Assembly (NCBI GenBank): GCA_003956705.1
Contig: QZCP01000173.1
Location: 1 to 64,000, forward strand
DNA: 64,000 nt
Direction: 5' to 3'
From: Brevipalpus yothersi
Taxonomy: Eukaryota; Arthropoda; Arachnida; Trombidiformes; Tenuipalpidae
The translations under genes and the position numbers were made by a program. The notes beneath the pieces are model-generated. The model had not been told where the DNA came from, ran no database searches, and saw nothing but the letters and a program-made list of their open reading frames with translations. Positions 37,585 through 46,554 of this stretch are shown piece after piece; position 1 is the first letter of the stretch, and each line of letters opens with the position of its first letter.

Positions 37585-39486
37585 GAAAGACGGAAGAGAG
37601 AGAAAGAAGATGGTTTACTCAAGGTGGAAGATTCACTCTTCCGGGTGTAGCAAGACCTTGAATTGAGATGTTGATAAGCTGTTGAAATCATGCTAATGTG
37701 CTGTTAGGTTATGATTTTACTTGATGAACTTTTCAGAATCATTCGGTGTCAAAGTGAGATGAATACACAATGTTCACCGTTAGACACCGGTAGATAGGGT
37801 AGACACTTGGTGGAAAAAGTTTGAGATAGAATACATGCTTATTAAAACCCACTCACGTTGGACTTTTAAACGACTAATGCTACGCTCGGTTCTAGTGAAT
37901 GATTTGGCACTATACATTTATTTTTGAAAAATGATCTCCTGTAGGAACACGAAAATGATCCATAGTGAACACATTTAGATTGTATCCAGAGGACCACTTT
38001 CAATGAAGACTGCAGCATTCACAAGTGATGAAGTGAAATGAAATGAATTCGTGAATTTACTCGTTAGTAGCCAAATTCTGATCACTAAGGTAGCAATATT
38101 GAAAGTGATTGGATATTTTGAACGATTTTTAGCATTGAAAATAGACAGCATCATGGGTTATGGTTCACATAGATATGATATATGTTAATTGGTGAGAATA
38201 AGGTGTAAACTTCCTTTTCGTTAATTTTGTCGTCTAAATACATTTGGCTAAAGGAGATTCCATCATTTTTTTTCTCCACTTGTCAACTTATCATTCAGGA
38301 TGCAATTATCAGGGTAAAAAATATTCTCATGGAGATGCTGTGATAACCCCAGAGCCATGTCTCAATTGCACATGTAAAAATGGAGTTCTTCTGTGTCTCC
38401 TGCGAGTTTGTCCCTCTCTGGTTCATCAGCACGTTGGTGACAATTGTGTGACAACCCGAGATCCGGGCAAATGTTGTCCGACTATACGGTGTCACAACAA
38501 GCCACCAATTACACTAGATACTTTGGTTCCTGAAGGCAATGGTGACACCGATGGACTCGATATTCCAACAGTAACATTAGGCCCTATATCAACCAATGAA
38601 ATGGAAAAGCTAGGACGAACAGAGGAAACTATGACTCTTACTCTTCCAATGGCTCCTCAATCAAGTAATTCGCTCAATTCCGGTAAATTGATACTTAAAT
38701 TACATTTTTATTCACTTCTCGTTCCTTATTCATCTATACGCTGCCAGGAGAAAAAAATTTTCCCTCATGGAACGAGATTCTTTTTTCTATCCTCCAAAAC
38801 TTGTTAGCTTGGATCCTTTTTTCAGTTAGTCAAATTAAATATGCACCAGATATTATCAACAGATTTATCTTTTTTTTATCTTTCTTATCTTTTTCCCTTC
38901 ACATGTGATACTGTGATACAGAAGCGAGAGGAGATCTTCATTCAGTAATCAGAAAAAAGATAGCCGCCAAAGTGAACAACAACAACGTTCTGATATCCAC
39001 AAGAGATCAGGACACAACCTTGTTGCAAACTAATCCAACAACAGTATTTCATGATTCACCCAAACTGGTTACCTCAAGTCCAAGCTCATTTTCACCTTCA
39101 CGGGATGAATCGAATAATTTTCTCAACAAAATCGATAGAGGTAAGAAGGGCCTGAAAACAATCTCTCCAGCCGTACCCAAAAAATTTGTTCAGGAACGAA
39201 AATTTCAAAGCATGTGTGTTTAAAATGTTTGACAGTAAATTTGTTAAGCAACCAAAATTTGAATAATTATCAATCATGAGTTTATCTTTCCTTGCCAGCA
39301 TAATACGTAAACTTTTTCTATCTTAACTTTGAGCACTTTTTGATTTTCTTCTGCTTTCTCATCATCGTACTGAGCACAAGATGAATGATAACAAGTTCAT
39401 GAGAATACAGTTCAAGCATCACCTTTAAAGGCTTTTTATGACTTAAATTTTGACAATAGTTGTGCAACTGGTCTCAATGAATATGC

Positions 39487-39556
<70 letters not shown>

Positions 39557-42500
39557 GAATATATTTCAAGCCAAGCTATTCAGATCAGCTATCTTTTGTT
39601 AGACCAGGTGAAAAAAGTTTGTGATGTGATACAAGAGAGATGATTACTTCCTTTGTAGATCTTGAGATCATCGAGGAAAAGTTGAGGTTATCAATGAATC
39701 GGTGTGATCAATGCATTTGAATGAGAAGAGAGAGAAATGCATCATTTGATCATTTATTGGACTGTTGCATTCTCAAAAAGTTTCATATTTTCGGTCTAAA
39801 AAGGTGCACCAAAAAGGTTATAACAAAAGATCTGTATCCATGACTTAGTATGTGATAAATATTGGGAAAGTTTACATCAATACCAAAATAGACGCCCCAA
39901 TAACTCATCTATGATTTAATGCAGTTGAAATTGGCGATAAAAATGATAAAGACAGCTAATATGACATGGAAAGGCTCAAAAACTCAATGCTTGTTTCTTT
40001 TACTCACAAGCTCGTCTTGAGAGGTACATGTGATGTGTGTTACCTAAATTGTTGTTGCCATCAATCTCTAGTAGACACAAAAATGATGGCTCAACAATGT
40101 CAGCAAGATTTGTAAGCCATACTACCATGATTGAGGAAGACCTTTCCATTCATCAAGAGAAACCGAAAGAGAAATAAAAATAACTGTAGTGCCATTTTAG
40201 GAGAGAGAGAAAAAGAAGAGACATTCCAGTTAAAGTTCCGGAATTTTTGCTTTTTCTTTCATTTGAAGGGTGCAAAAAAATAGAAAAAAAAACATTATTG
40301 ATATCGATAGTGGCAGAAAAGTCATCTACCACCAGTAACATCTTCCTTTTTCCTCGAAAATGATCTCATTTTCTAAACTAAATGCTTGAACGCATCACTG
40401 GAAACACTAATCACTTCCAACGTTTATCCGCTAATTTGATTTATTTGTTTTCTTGGCTCACCGCATTTTTGTCTGCTTTTTTTTCTATTCCTTCAATCAG
40501 GCTGCTACTTGAATGGAACTCTGTACGCTGAAGGATCTGCCGTTATGTCCACATCATATTGTGAATATTGTTACTGTATAAGAGGCAAAAAGATGTGCAT
40601 CAGACCTAGATGCCACTTGGCCATATTGGGTTGTATGCCAAGATATACAAGTGAATATGCATGCTGTCCGACAAGCTATGTCTGTGGTATGTTCTAACAT
40701 GATGATACCAAGAATTTTGAACTAGTATGAATGAAGATTTCAGTATAGAACCTAATTATCTACTCGATTCAGGCAATTCTCCTTATCCTTCAATGGAGCT
40801 GGAAGATAGACGAAACTTTCTCACTACACCTTCACTGCTGAACATGATGAGAGTTCCGGCTACAAATGAGAATGAAGCTTTTCCATCATCATCAAATTCA
40901 ATTCCATCACTTTCAACAAGTACATCAACTACCACAACCACAACATCAACCACAACTCCTTCTACCACCTCCCAGTCACCCTCATCAAGTGTTTCCAGCA
41001 CTTTGACATCTAGTTCGGAAATATTGACTCCTCAATCTTTCGCTCGAAAAGGTATTGTTTCGAAATGTTGCCAAAAATAGGGGACTCATTAATTGTGTGT
41101 CCTTTTTTCTGATGAATATTTTTTTCCCACATTCATTCTTATAATTATTATTATCTGTATGCAGCATGTCGTATAAATGGAATTCTCTATCAACTGGGTG
41201 AACAAATTCCAAGCGATATTGTGTGTCAAAATTGTTATTGCTCTCTTGGTGGTGTAAAACGATGCAAACAAATTACTTGTTCACCAATCATGGAAGGCTG
41301 TCTGCCAGTTATTCCTGATGGACATTGCTGTCCAGTAGAATACAAATGTCGTAAGTATTGGCTGTGAAAATAAGATGAATGTTAGTCATTGTTACTGAGA
41401 AATTTTCTCAAAAAACAATGACCTCTAAATGATGCTTCGATTATATACCGGATAGGCTTATGGAGAGATTGAGAAAAAGCTTTGAAAATCTTAAATTAGA
41501 CGTGGATTAAAAAAATCAGTGAGAGATGAGCGGAAAAAGCTCTTCCATACTTGTGAAGGTGTAGAAAAAAGGATTTACTATCTTCACCCATGACCCTAGA
41601 GGAAACTGAACGGTAAAAGTGATAATTTTCTTCCTGTTGCGTATGACTGATTCCATTTAGTGAAAGGAAACTGATGTTTCTGTAACAAATGTGGAAAAAG
41701 GATGAGATTTATTTCCTTATCTTGATCATCTTCCTCTCCATGTTTCAATTGAGTGAATCACAAACAAGATGATGAAAATATCATTTTGAGGCAGCATGAT
41801 TGATCAGTTATGTCTCGTTTTTGAGAGAGAGAGATGGAAAAAAATTTTTTTCTTGATGATCATCTCAAGAAAAATATACGTCAAATAGATATAAGTCTAA
41901 TGTATGAACCTAATGATGAGCATTTTAATTTTGTGTATTGTAACTTTATCAGATCATCCTCCTCTTCAACTCTCTCCAGTTCAGGGCCACAAGCCTCGAG
42001 TTGATACATCGTTGGAACGATCTTCGTCAGAGGATGTCAACGAAGTGACCACAGAAATTCCAACTGACTCGCCATCGAAAGTCGCACCATCTGTGACTCC
42101 ATCAATGTCTAGAGATGGAATAGAATCTAGAACCGAATATTTTCCTTCTTCAACCAGTTACTCAGATACCTCAGAAGTTAGTCTTGATTATGAAAATGAT
42201 GGAAAAGAAAAATCAATTGATGGCAATGTAATACACAGCACAACTATGAGTAGTTTATCAACCAAAGACAATGATGCACACTCCACCCCACTCAATGAAG
42301 TATCTCACAATATCGATAATAGTCTTCTGAATAGAATTGGTCACCTACCAAGAGTTTCCCATCCACCACACGAGATGTCAAATTCTTCGAATTTCACCAC
42401 AAAATCTGATGAGGAACTTAAAACATTCTCCATTAAGCCTTCTCCATTCACTTCATCTTCTCTTACGATGGTCTCGAAATCTAATTCAACCAATTCCACA

Positions 42501-45500
42501 GACGAAGTCTCAACAGCTAATACCAACAGTTCAAGTAAACATAAGGTCGATTCAGATAGAATTTCAGTTCCATTAGCATATTCTTCCGCTCAAAATTCAT
42601 CGATAGGACACAGACCATATTCGAGACACCAGAATACCGATCGTCCTAAGGACACTGTGGAAATGGTTTTAGAAGGTATTATTGAGGCATTAGATCGTCG
42701 AATTCAGACTAAGCTTCCTGCCGAGCCACGAGATCCACCTCAAGCTTCCAAATATGAGGAAGAATTGAAAAATATCACGGCAATTTTATTTCCAGAATCA
42801 TCTGCATCCTCTCCTGAGCCTGCAGAGGAACCGGAACCAGAGCCATCTAAGCCATATCCGTCAGTACTGGGATTGAGTGAGGAAGATAAAGAGGATGAAA
42901 ATGATGAAGAATCTGATCCGATGAAAAGTATTCTCGATAGCCTGCCAATCATGTATGCTGGATCTATAGACAATCCTCATCTCAATTCTACCAACAAGAA
43001 CAATACAATTCTTCAGAGAAGCAAAAATCAAACTCTTCCATCAAGTTTGCCGCCTTCAAAATTGAATCAAACTGAAAAATCGACTCAATCTTCAACCGAA
43101 TCAGTGACTCAAAATATTAGAGAATTATCATCTGTCTCAACTACAACAGAAGCGATGAGAAAAATTTCACCTCTAATGAGTAATATAAATCAAACTCATA
43201 ACTCAAAGACAAACACTTCAGTATCAATCATGGTTCAAGGTCCTGATACTGTGGATTCATCGGATCAACCTCTCCGGAAAGGAAGTGTATTGGATGATGA
43301 TGGAAGCAGTGTTGATATTATCACTGCTGGAACTCCGCTCATGCATGATATTGCTCATCAAGATTCCATTCTAGTCAATCTGAGCTCTTCGTCTTTTAAA
43401 GTTAGCGTAACAGAGTCATCATCTGTGAAACCAACGACATTAGCGAATACAGTTAATCTATCTAGCTCAACCGCAGTATTCAATACAACGGAGAAACCTA
43501 CAACTCCTCAGAATATTCAGAATCAAAAAAGCTCAAGTTCTGGCTCAGAGGCCGGCAGCCTGATACCATTACACGGTACTGGTAACGATTGGAAAGTGGT
43601 GACCCAAAATCATTCACCTAAACCATACAGAGGTTATTATGAATCGAATTCTGAACTCAAGCCAACAGATACACAATATCGATCAGAGGGAAGTAAAATT
43701 GAAGCCAGTATGAGACATGAACCAGAGAAAAAATCTCGAATTGAAAGTGGAGATGAAAACAATTACTTATCCTCACTCGCAGCCCAATATCGACCTCAAC
43801 CTATTCCATTATCTTATCATCCGTAAGTTTTAAGCGTATTCTTTTTTTAAGATCATATCATGAAGATCTAATTGGAACATTCCATACTTTTTACAGAAAT
43901 CATCCTGGTTCTGGTCATGCTCTTGGACAAAAGGAACCGTTTTTCAATTATGGCTCATCCATGGTGTCACCTCCGCCAGTTAATCAAATGTTTGGACAGC
44001 CTGGAGGAGGATTTCAGCCAAGCGCTCTGAGACCAAATCATAGTTCATCATTTTCTGTGAGAGTTCCAAATATTCGTAAACCACCTCTTTTTATTCCTGG
44101 TGCCATCAGACCGAATGCAGCCTCTTTGAGTAAGTCGACAGCTCAATGTCTCATGATTTATGTATTATGTATTACCAAAATTTGAGATATTTGGTATCAA
44201 ATTAATTTTTTTCTATACTTTTTCACAGCATCTTGTCGTATTGGTGACCAAGAATATGCTAATGGAGCGATGATAGTGAAATCAGATCCATGCACAATCT
44301 GTCGATGCTTTTACGGACGAGAATCGTGTCAGCAGCAGAAATGTTCTGAACCTCGTCCAGGATGCTCACCTCGATATATTGAGGGTCACTGTTGCCCTCA
44401 TTATACTTGCAGTAAGTAGAGATAATCAATTCTATGATGCCATTTTCAACCGCAATTCTTATTCCAAATTCTATCCTCAGAGCATACCAACACAATGAAT
44501 CCAGCCTCTCAGGTTGGCCCAGGAATAATTTCTAATCGCAAGCCAGGCCATTTCAACATTCAAGCATTGAAAACCCCACATCCATCATTACCTAATAATC
44601 AAGCTCCACACATGAGACCAGGAATTGAAGGTACAATTTCACATCAACCCAATACGAGACCTTTAACAAATCAACCCAAGCGAAACGTAACCACCGAACA
44701 ATCTCGAGTGCCACCAGAATCCCATCAAGTCCCATCCCAGCCAACTCGCGTGATAGGAAATGAGTCTATTCATGGAGCTCAGAACATCCAATCGAACGTC
44801 AATAAAACAGATAACTCAGTTCATAATACAACGAATACGGACGAAAATTCCAAGAACCAAGATCGAATCCATTTTCCACCAGAAAAGGCAATCAAGCCAT
44901 CATCAAATGTTGAAAAAGAGAAGAATTCATCTCCACCTAATCAGATAGGCCCAAATAATCTCATGAATTTGAACCAAATTCCTTCAAAAAAACAGAGCCT
45001 TCTACCTCACTTGATTCTACCGAATATGATGTCTTCGAATGTTCAGCATCCTTCAAGTGTCAATGGACAACCTCAGCTGAGGCCAACTTGGCCAGAGCCA
45101 AAACCACAAAAAATTGGACAGCCTTCAAGCACACCTTCGAAAAGATTGCCGGGTCAAACTGTGACCTCACCAACATGGGTGGATGGATCGTTAAATGGTA
45201 ATGGTATGCCACTAGACATTCAGAGAATTCCATCAAATTTGAACAAATTCCCTGATAAACCAATCATCCCAAACCCTATTACAAACGATTCCAAATTTGA
45301 TGCAAATCAGAGTCATAGAATCAATCCTAATGCACCTCAAGATCAATTGACAATTGATCAAATGATGAATTCTGGTTCAGAAAAGATTCCCTCTCTAGCT
45401 GTTCATCAAGCTTTGCCAGCATTCTCAACTTCAAAACCAATCGAATCTACTTCCCCAAGAGTGCCAACAAGTGGCGAAAGTAAACCAGCTGAGGAAGAAT

Positions 45501-45658
45501 CAGACAGTGACTCTGGTCCATGGGATAAACTAAGGGTTTCAGGATGCAATATTTATGGAACTTTCTACAAAGTAGATCAGTTCATTAAGGAGCTCAGCTC
45601 ATCGTGTAAGAGATGTATCTGTTCAACATTCGGCGTTCAGTGTACAAAGACATGTTAA
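23643..45658 (+). CDS. Secreted tenectin-like protein with VWC domains, mucin-like linkers and an RGD (11 exons)
   Basis: Predicted extracellular matrix protein of 1,618 residues. Exons: 23643-23715, 37241-37306, 38299-38682, 38922-39140, 40501-40686, 40773-41051, 41165-41350, 41953-43822, 43897-44129, 44229-44411 and 44481-45658; all joins keep frame, mostly phase 1. Exon 1 encodes a signal peptide (residues 1 to about 24). Cysteine-rich VWC modules lie at about 47-113, 248-309, 403-464 and 1166-1226, largely one per exon, each with a CC pair near its end. Between them are Ser/Thr/Pro- and Asn-rich, mucin-like regions, the longest at 465-1087. A half VWC module (1582-1618) ends the protein abruptly. 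An RGD tripeptide at 177-179 (38927-38935) suggests integrin binding. Drosophila tenectin, an integrin ligand, has the same plan of VWC modules, mucin-like linkers and RGD. Another VWC family is possible. Joining exon 1 to the rest across 13.5 kb rests on phase, signal peptide and orientation. Confidence 0.8.
24750..24813. repeat. (CT)n microsatellite in intron 1
   Basis: About 64 bp of uninterrupted CT dinucleotides in the large first intron of the tenectin-like gene. Confidence 0.95.
25412..26103. repeat. Long (CT)n microsatellite interrupted by an assembly gap
   Basis: CT repeats run up to a block of 573 N at 25471-26043 and resume in the same dinucleotide for 60 bp after it. The gap is therefore probably unresolved microsatellite, perhaps longer or shorter than the N count. 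Apparent long frames crossing it are not coding. Confidence 0.9.
26448..26451. repeat. Left target-site duplication, ATAT
   Basis: ATAT directly precedes the left LTR and recurs at 36111-36114 directly after the right LTR. A 4-bp duplication at an alternating purine/pyrimidine site is typical of gypsy-type (errantivirus) integrases. Confidence 0.85.
26452..26755 (-). repeat. 3' LTR of the element (left copy)
   Basis: 304 bp, bounded by short inverted ends (TGTGA...TCACA) and matching the right LTR base for base as far as I can read. In element orientation it has a TATAAA (complement of 26571-26576) and an AATAAA poly(A) signal (complement of 26485-26490) about 33 bp before its end. This is a compact U3-R-U5 arrangement. 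Confidence 0.95.
26758..26766 (-). other. Candidate polypurine tract
   Basis: In element orientation GGTGGGAGG lies two bases before the 3' LTR, where plus-strand DNA priming is expected. It is short and interrupted by one T, so this is a positional call. Confidence 0.55.
26903..27589 (+). CDS. Antisense zinc-finger (BED/C2H2-like) gene inside the retroelement
   Basis: An intact 228-codon frame on the strand opposite to gag-pol-env, between the minisatellite and the 3' LTR. The first ATG is 147 bp inside the LTR edge; a second candidate start is Met26. The N-terminal half is acidic and Ser/Gln-rich. A Lys-rich stretch (112-132) precedes a compact domain (about 138-185) with C156-x2-C159-x17-H177-x4-H182 and aromatic residues upstream, resembling BED or C2H2 fingers. 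The tail is Arg/Lys-rich. AATAAA at 27585-27590 overlaps the stop codon, which suggests its own transcription unit. The frame could encode a DNA-binding regulator of the element or of the host, or a captured host or DNA-transposon finger. I do not recognise a specific homologue. It reads in the same direction as the surrounding host gene. Confidence 0.7.
   Translation: MVFALHIDSDLISLQVLEKLFRCSIMNFVSSQEMDELDDLSNRFSVQCSTESNVSDYFPVTGEALHCQPFVRSSRTLIEEVEPEESGSEVQAGQSSSVVEHQEPGYVVETRAKAKLYKKGSYKGHQWIGKKMEETPEHGYWVSFSWNVPDEGYLHCAFCDFPMIFDEPRRWTNMKKHAARKHATKIPNTTGMTTGEKQIWIERRRDAQLKAYPIVLCEKFADSNVYDE
27585..27590 (+). terminator. Poly(A) signal overlapping the antisense gene's stop codon
   Basis: AATAAA spans the TAA stop (27587-27589) of the antisense zinc-finger frame. 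It lies inside the LTR element and on the host gene's sense strand, so it could also cause premature polyadenylation of host intron 1 transcripts. Confidence 0.5.
27787..28250. repeat. Degenerate minisatellite in the element's 3' region
   Basis: Variants of GAGYACCCGGTA and their flanks recur about every 20-40 bp, in a higher-order unit of roughly 78 bp (for example the unit starting near 27978 and its diverged copy near 28054). Both strands stay open in some frames only because of the repeat. It lies between the end of the env-like region and the antisense gene, where it could act as a regulatory or boundary element. No function can be read directly. Confidence 0.75.
28440..35327 (-). CDS. 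Gag-Pol-Env-like fused polyprotein of the Ty3/gypsy element (2,295 residues)
   Basis: A single uninterrupted frame from ATG 35327. Gag-like capsid region about 40-200 and zinc knuckle CYNCHDFGHFARDC (245-258); aspartic protease DSG (347-349); reverse transcriptase about 560-770 with YLDD (713-716); RNase H about 855-975; integrase HHCC zinc-binding residues H1066, H1073, C1103 and C1106, then the triad D1135, D1195, E1231 with exactly 35 residues between the last two; integrase C-terminal region about 1340-1408. An acidic linker leads to an env-like part: hydrophobic signal or anchor 1520-1538, basic RSER (1619-1622) followed by a hydrophobic fusion-peptide-like segment (1623-1650), coiled coil about 1655-1715, Cys-rich ectodomain with N-glycosylation sites, and a membrane anchor 2001-2022. 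A second small module follows: hydrophobic 2061-2082, Cys-rich 2088-2215, anchor 2231-2250. All listed catalytic residues are present. No stop or frameshift separates gag, pol and env, which is unusual. How Env would be expressed is unknown. Confidence 0.95.
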   Translation of the reverse strand: MNPTESLEKLNIMNTTDIEEAVKRLLMSNSINSRLPKMSPFDGSRPTEIARFLQNFEYHAKSFGWSDKDKRNKLPLYLSDLARDWFEQELEPKVNDEKMSWEAVKDELLKIFLPLNLSSHYREQLKNRRQLPGEKVAKYVLEKKVICRKINRNMPESEMVDYLFEGLRADIKRILRSFNPTTVDEFLKHAQHIEQGQEPMEEPDSSEMKDMLARLQRLLNDDRRQPPRKSYATNIEATERRRIQCYNCHDFGHFARDCRKRQTSGQRESENRYQRANNRPAYNQAYASRPPPGNDYQRYQAPMNYPSATADVKHEVSSLSGEETRSTEGLIFVNGSIDNKPAVFMIDSGSSVSIVSPKFLGTLTQMSPYDGPKIRAVTGNALEVKGQVILPVCLDGLPKCFWTKLLVADTDNYDCLLGNNFNRMARIQIDWETMAISCPDYNPVNSLKMKHPEQHRVPIEPAGITTSPSSTDCHGLIVESGKEQAGTPDLTPQSATLLPQIPISISELFKAQLPPTLSQEQADRLQYCLESFKQSFSLSGNEKLGFCNLFYHQIETGNSKPVSGPPYKYSEPDQKNIRDQIDDMLRLGVIQPSHSPWASPIVLVDKGDGSRRMCIDFRKINVVTKRDAYPLPNIDDLLSTLKGASYFSTLDLNSGYWQIPVHPRDVPKTAFISSYGLFEYVRMPFGLPNAPATFQRTMDVVLAGLKYNKCLVYLDDIVVFGSTFDEHLARLIHVLTALSNAGFTIKFGKCKWAVRELLFLGHIVDEKGIKTDPNKIRAIQQFPTPKSVVDVQSFIGLAGYYRKFIPKFSILAEPLTRLTKKDVPFNWGIEQRLHFNRIKSALSTDPVLVHFDHYLPVELHCDASRLGLGAVLMHRVGDSLHPVWFLSRLLTPCERRYSTTEQEALAIVWALQKLRHFLSGIKFTIFTDHKALCWMKEKKDLPDRLLRWSLALQQFDFEVVYRSGKSNVVADCLSRFPVNDVTELTTLPAVNHVKVGSMLAKQQRRDPYLNRIIRALLAPEEHQEMNVDTFTIENEVLFRLVYLESGPHLVPCIPNILTEEVLFSCHDDPTAGHLGASKTLEKVRGRFWWPTLVNDTRTYVLSCKQCQTRKVETKPQPGLLCPIETGGPFEMIGMDLLGPFPKSTKENRNIIVATDYLTRWVECKALPNGTSQEVAKFFCEQIVCRYGAPKKVLTDQGKCFQSSFIQSIYDLIGSKHVRTTAYHPATNGLTERFNKTLATMLSMYVNKQHANWDEAIPYVVFAYNSSKQATTRYSPFFLLHGYEPTLPMEVALNPKSIGFGDIESYGQHLDTLLETKRELARQNIALGQAANKKDYDKRHRPLTFEPGDKVLVYTPRRKVGRAEKLLHFYDGVFVVLERMGLNTYKVEKEGDPKHHHEIVHVSRLKMYTPRAAPVSEESSLSPMEDESTEVYEHPTTQEPEPSESSRISLEWFNDEGMVASESDELPGSPHFSISDNDSQEGIEQVEISASEDSDPEDIPDPPVRRSQRTRQPPQRLTYGLLPYLICLVLVFPLTIAAFQRVNPVLWRPASKALIKGVVEVDAVIKYEEPCSVIEEMMALFEFKYDWFPKWCRETYEKSFLDQINEICVDVREHTKPLIRSERAIVAAVSAGVIAVSGIIALGLGAVSLATSSRNAGEVKRLQARLSQQIVELGILNKNQEILKGMIDNLDQQLKQVENQLIRHEDRLEKLKAIIPQTTHSLSSLVARLELTGHQMREITRSWKEKRLSPLLFDVFNITLPCAETCPSKLAYSMQCHHDAEYKRVRFQFSIRKMVKEAEIMIADPFSIIHYNATTQELCRLDYTGPGYVVFNHRTGCVTPVHAYRPGSEEDFLVLPETNECEPNPRNVTHEHWQEHDCEIRPVLKQSEVIQIKPLDQHNYIYCPGLNMSVFNRMLPCPDYPFALDANEQFTIGKYKYEVHKDQLHSDVRFVPSISNKINFHLMPELHEVDFLGVLRSLREKNRQLQGGYTPIPVTTDFASDSSLLLLAIGILIVISVVALFILRSKKPSRLQPEEIALKDEPSTSDAATCIPERPGRGVSKKFFVLAALMLVVSLPMRSLAMMSFSNSIYALEISYEDPCTNITGTKEWRFCKRQFASEFLNPLAELCPRGGPVETLKFAQHTRMERDTFDASKVAFTQARLVVVRDKIHKLSTAWKRRVIPSALLIELGLENILNQTEHRERDINPLHCKLDQHCQKILFVFSQVETQISSWVLVVSSTVIVVVIFVVYSKLSAKPKAKPEQTRYRRVRWSDFPPPPKLNIDSLSSITRQETTTN
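35482..35733 (-). repeat. Tandem duplication in the element's 5' leader
   Basis: Two imperfect copies, 35482-35606 (125 bp) and 35607-35733 (127 bp), share blocks such as CACTTCTGAATCTCT and CTGGCAACACAGTT; the first few bases of a third copy follow. They lie between the primer-binding site and the gag start. The Drosophila gypsy element carries repeated Su(Hw) insulator sites in this position, but no such motif is claimed here. Confidence 0.8.
35787..35804 (-). other. Candidate tRNA primer-binding site
   Basis: Two bases after the 5' LTR, in element orientation, an 18-nt stretch begins with TGG, the complement of a tRNA CCA end. Read back, it implies a tRNA with U at position 73 and C61, consistent with tRNA geometry. 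U73 excludes many tRNAs. I cannot assign the primer tRNA without the organism's tRNA set. Confidence 0.7.
35807..36110 (-). repeat. 5' LTR of the element (right copy)
   Basis: 304 bp, matching the left LTR base for base as far as I can read. In element orientation a TATAAA (complement of 35926-35931) could drive the genomic RNA, and AATAAA (complement of 35840-35845) marks the poly(A) site region. The ATAT duplication follows at 36111-36114. Confidence 0.95.
37241..37306 (+). other. 66-nt mini-exon of the tenectin-like gene
   Basis: Bounded by a strong acceptor (TCTTCCCCAG) and a GTAAGC donor, it is open in phase 1-1 and encodes 22 residues including NDERLSLGRLISQHNQQ. It adds a short hydrophilic segment between the signal peptide and the first VWC module. 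Because its length is a multiple of three with symmetric phase, it could be a cassette exon. Confidence 0.65.
37541..37581. repeat. (GA)n microsatellite in intron 2 of the tenectin-like gene
   Basis: About 40 bp of uninterrupted GA dinucleotides, within a wider GA-rich stretch from 37449 to 37610. Confidence 0.9.
39493..39553. repeat. (GA)n microsatellite in intron 4 of the tenectin-like gene
   Basis: About 61 bp of uninterrupted GA dinucleotides in the 1.36 kb intron before the second VWC exon. Confidence 0.95.
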
Positions 45659-45847
45659 CTCTGCTGGTCATGAGTTTACCCCAATTACCTTAACTTCAAT
45701 TAATCATGTAAATAATAGTGACTTTCTTGATATGTGTTGATTCTAATGAATTGATGAAAAACAAAGAAAACTATGTCAAAAATCATAAAATACCAGATAA
45801 TTCCCTTGAACTCACGATATATTTATTGCCATCATTTGACCACATAC

Positions 45848-45853
45848 AATAAA
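45848..45853 (+). terminator. Candidate poly(A) signal of the tenectin-like gene
   Basis: AATAAA about 190 bp after the stop codon and 700 bp before the next gene; the first plausible signal downstream. Confidence 0.45.
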
Positions 45854-46554
45854 CATGGAATTCTTGGCTAAATTTTCTCTAAATCAAATGAAGCAGGCAG
45901 CATTTGGTACAGTATGAAGATGAAGACTATCATTTTTTCATCCTCTTTTATTTTGCGTTCTTTTGAATTCATTCTTTGTATTAGGTAAGCTAATCAGTGT
46001 AACCAGTGTAGCCTAACCAGCCAAAACTTACGAAAACAAATAATCTAAAGTGTTTCCTTACTAAAGTTTATCCAAATCAGAGAGAATGATTTTCGTCAAC
46101 TTTTGAGAAGAAAAATTTCAATCTTAGCCTGTACAGTTCAGGCTTCATGTATGTACAATTGATACAAGTCACTCATATGGCCTCAGAACTGATAGAAATG
46201 ATGAGAAACAATGTTTAAACGAATGTTATACTTCAGAATATACCAAAAAAATTTTTCACACCAATCCATTACATTTTGTTGCTCAATTGACCAAAATTTT
46301 GAGAAGAACATTCAACTATGCTTGAAAATATCGATAATTTCAGTTCATTTTCTTTCATAGTATCCTTTATCATGCAAGCCTTTTAAAAATCTAATTTAAA
46401 GGTTCTCTCTCAACCGCGCAAGTCTCAGCCGGCTAATGTTGGTAAACACAAAAATACTTTTTTCACTTTTTTGTAGAAAAATAATTTTGTAATCCTGTTT
46501 CCATTTTAATACTATTATCGACATTTATTTAGTCATTTGATCATCTTACCAACC

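Noticed and set aside
37374..37691. 105-codon minus-strand frame in the tenectin-like gene intron
   Set aside because: Mostly Ser/Leu repeats encoded by the (GA)n tract.
41907..41952. In-frame ATG upstream of the long mucin-like exon, encoding a hydrophobic start that looks like a signal peptide
   Set aside because: It lies in the intron just before a good acceptor at 41952, and phase and protein continuity favour splicing from the preceding VWC exon. An alternative promoter cannot be excluded.
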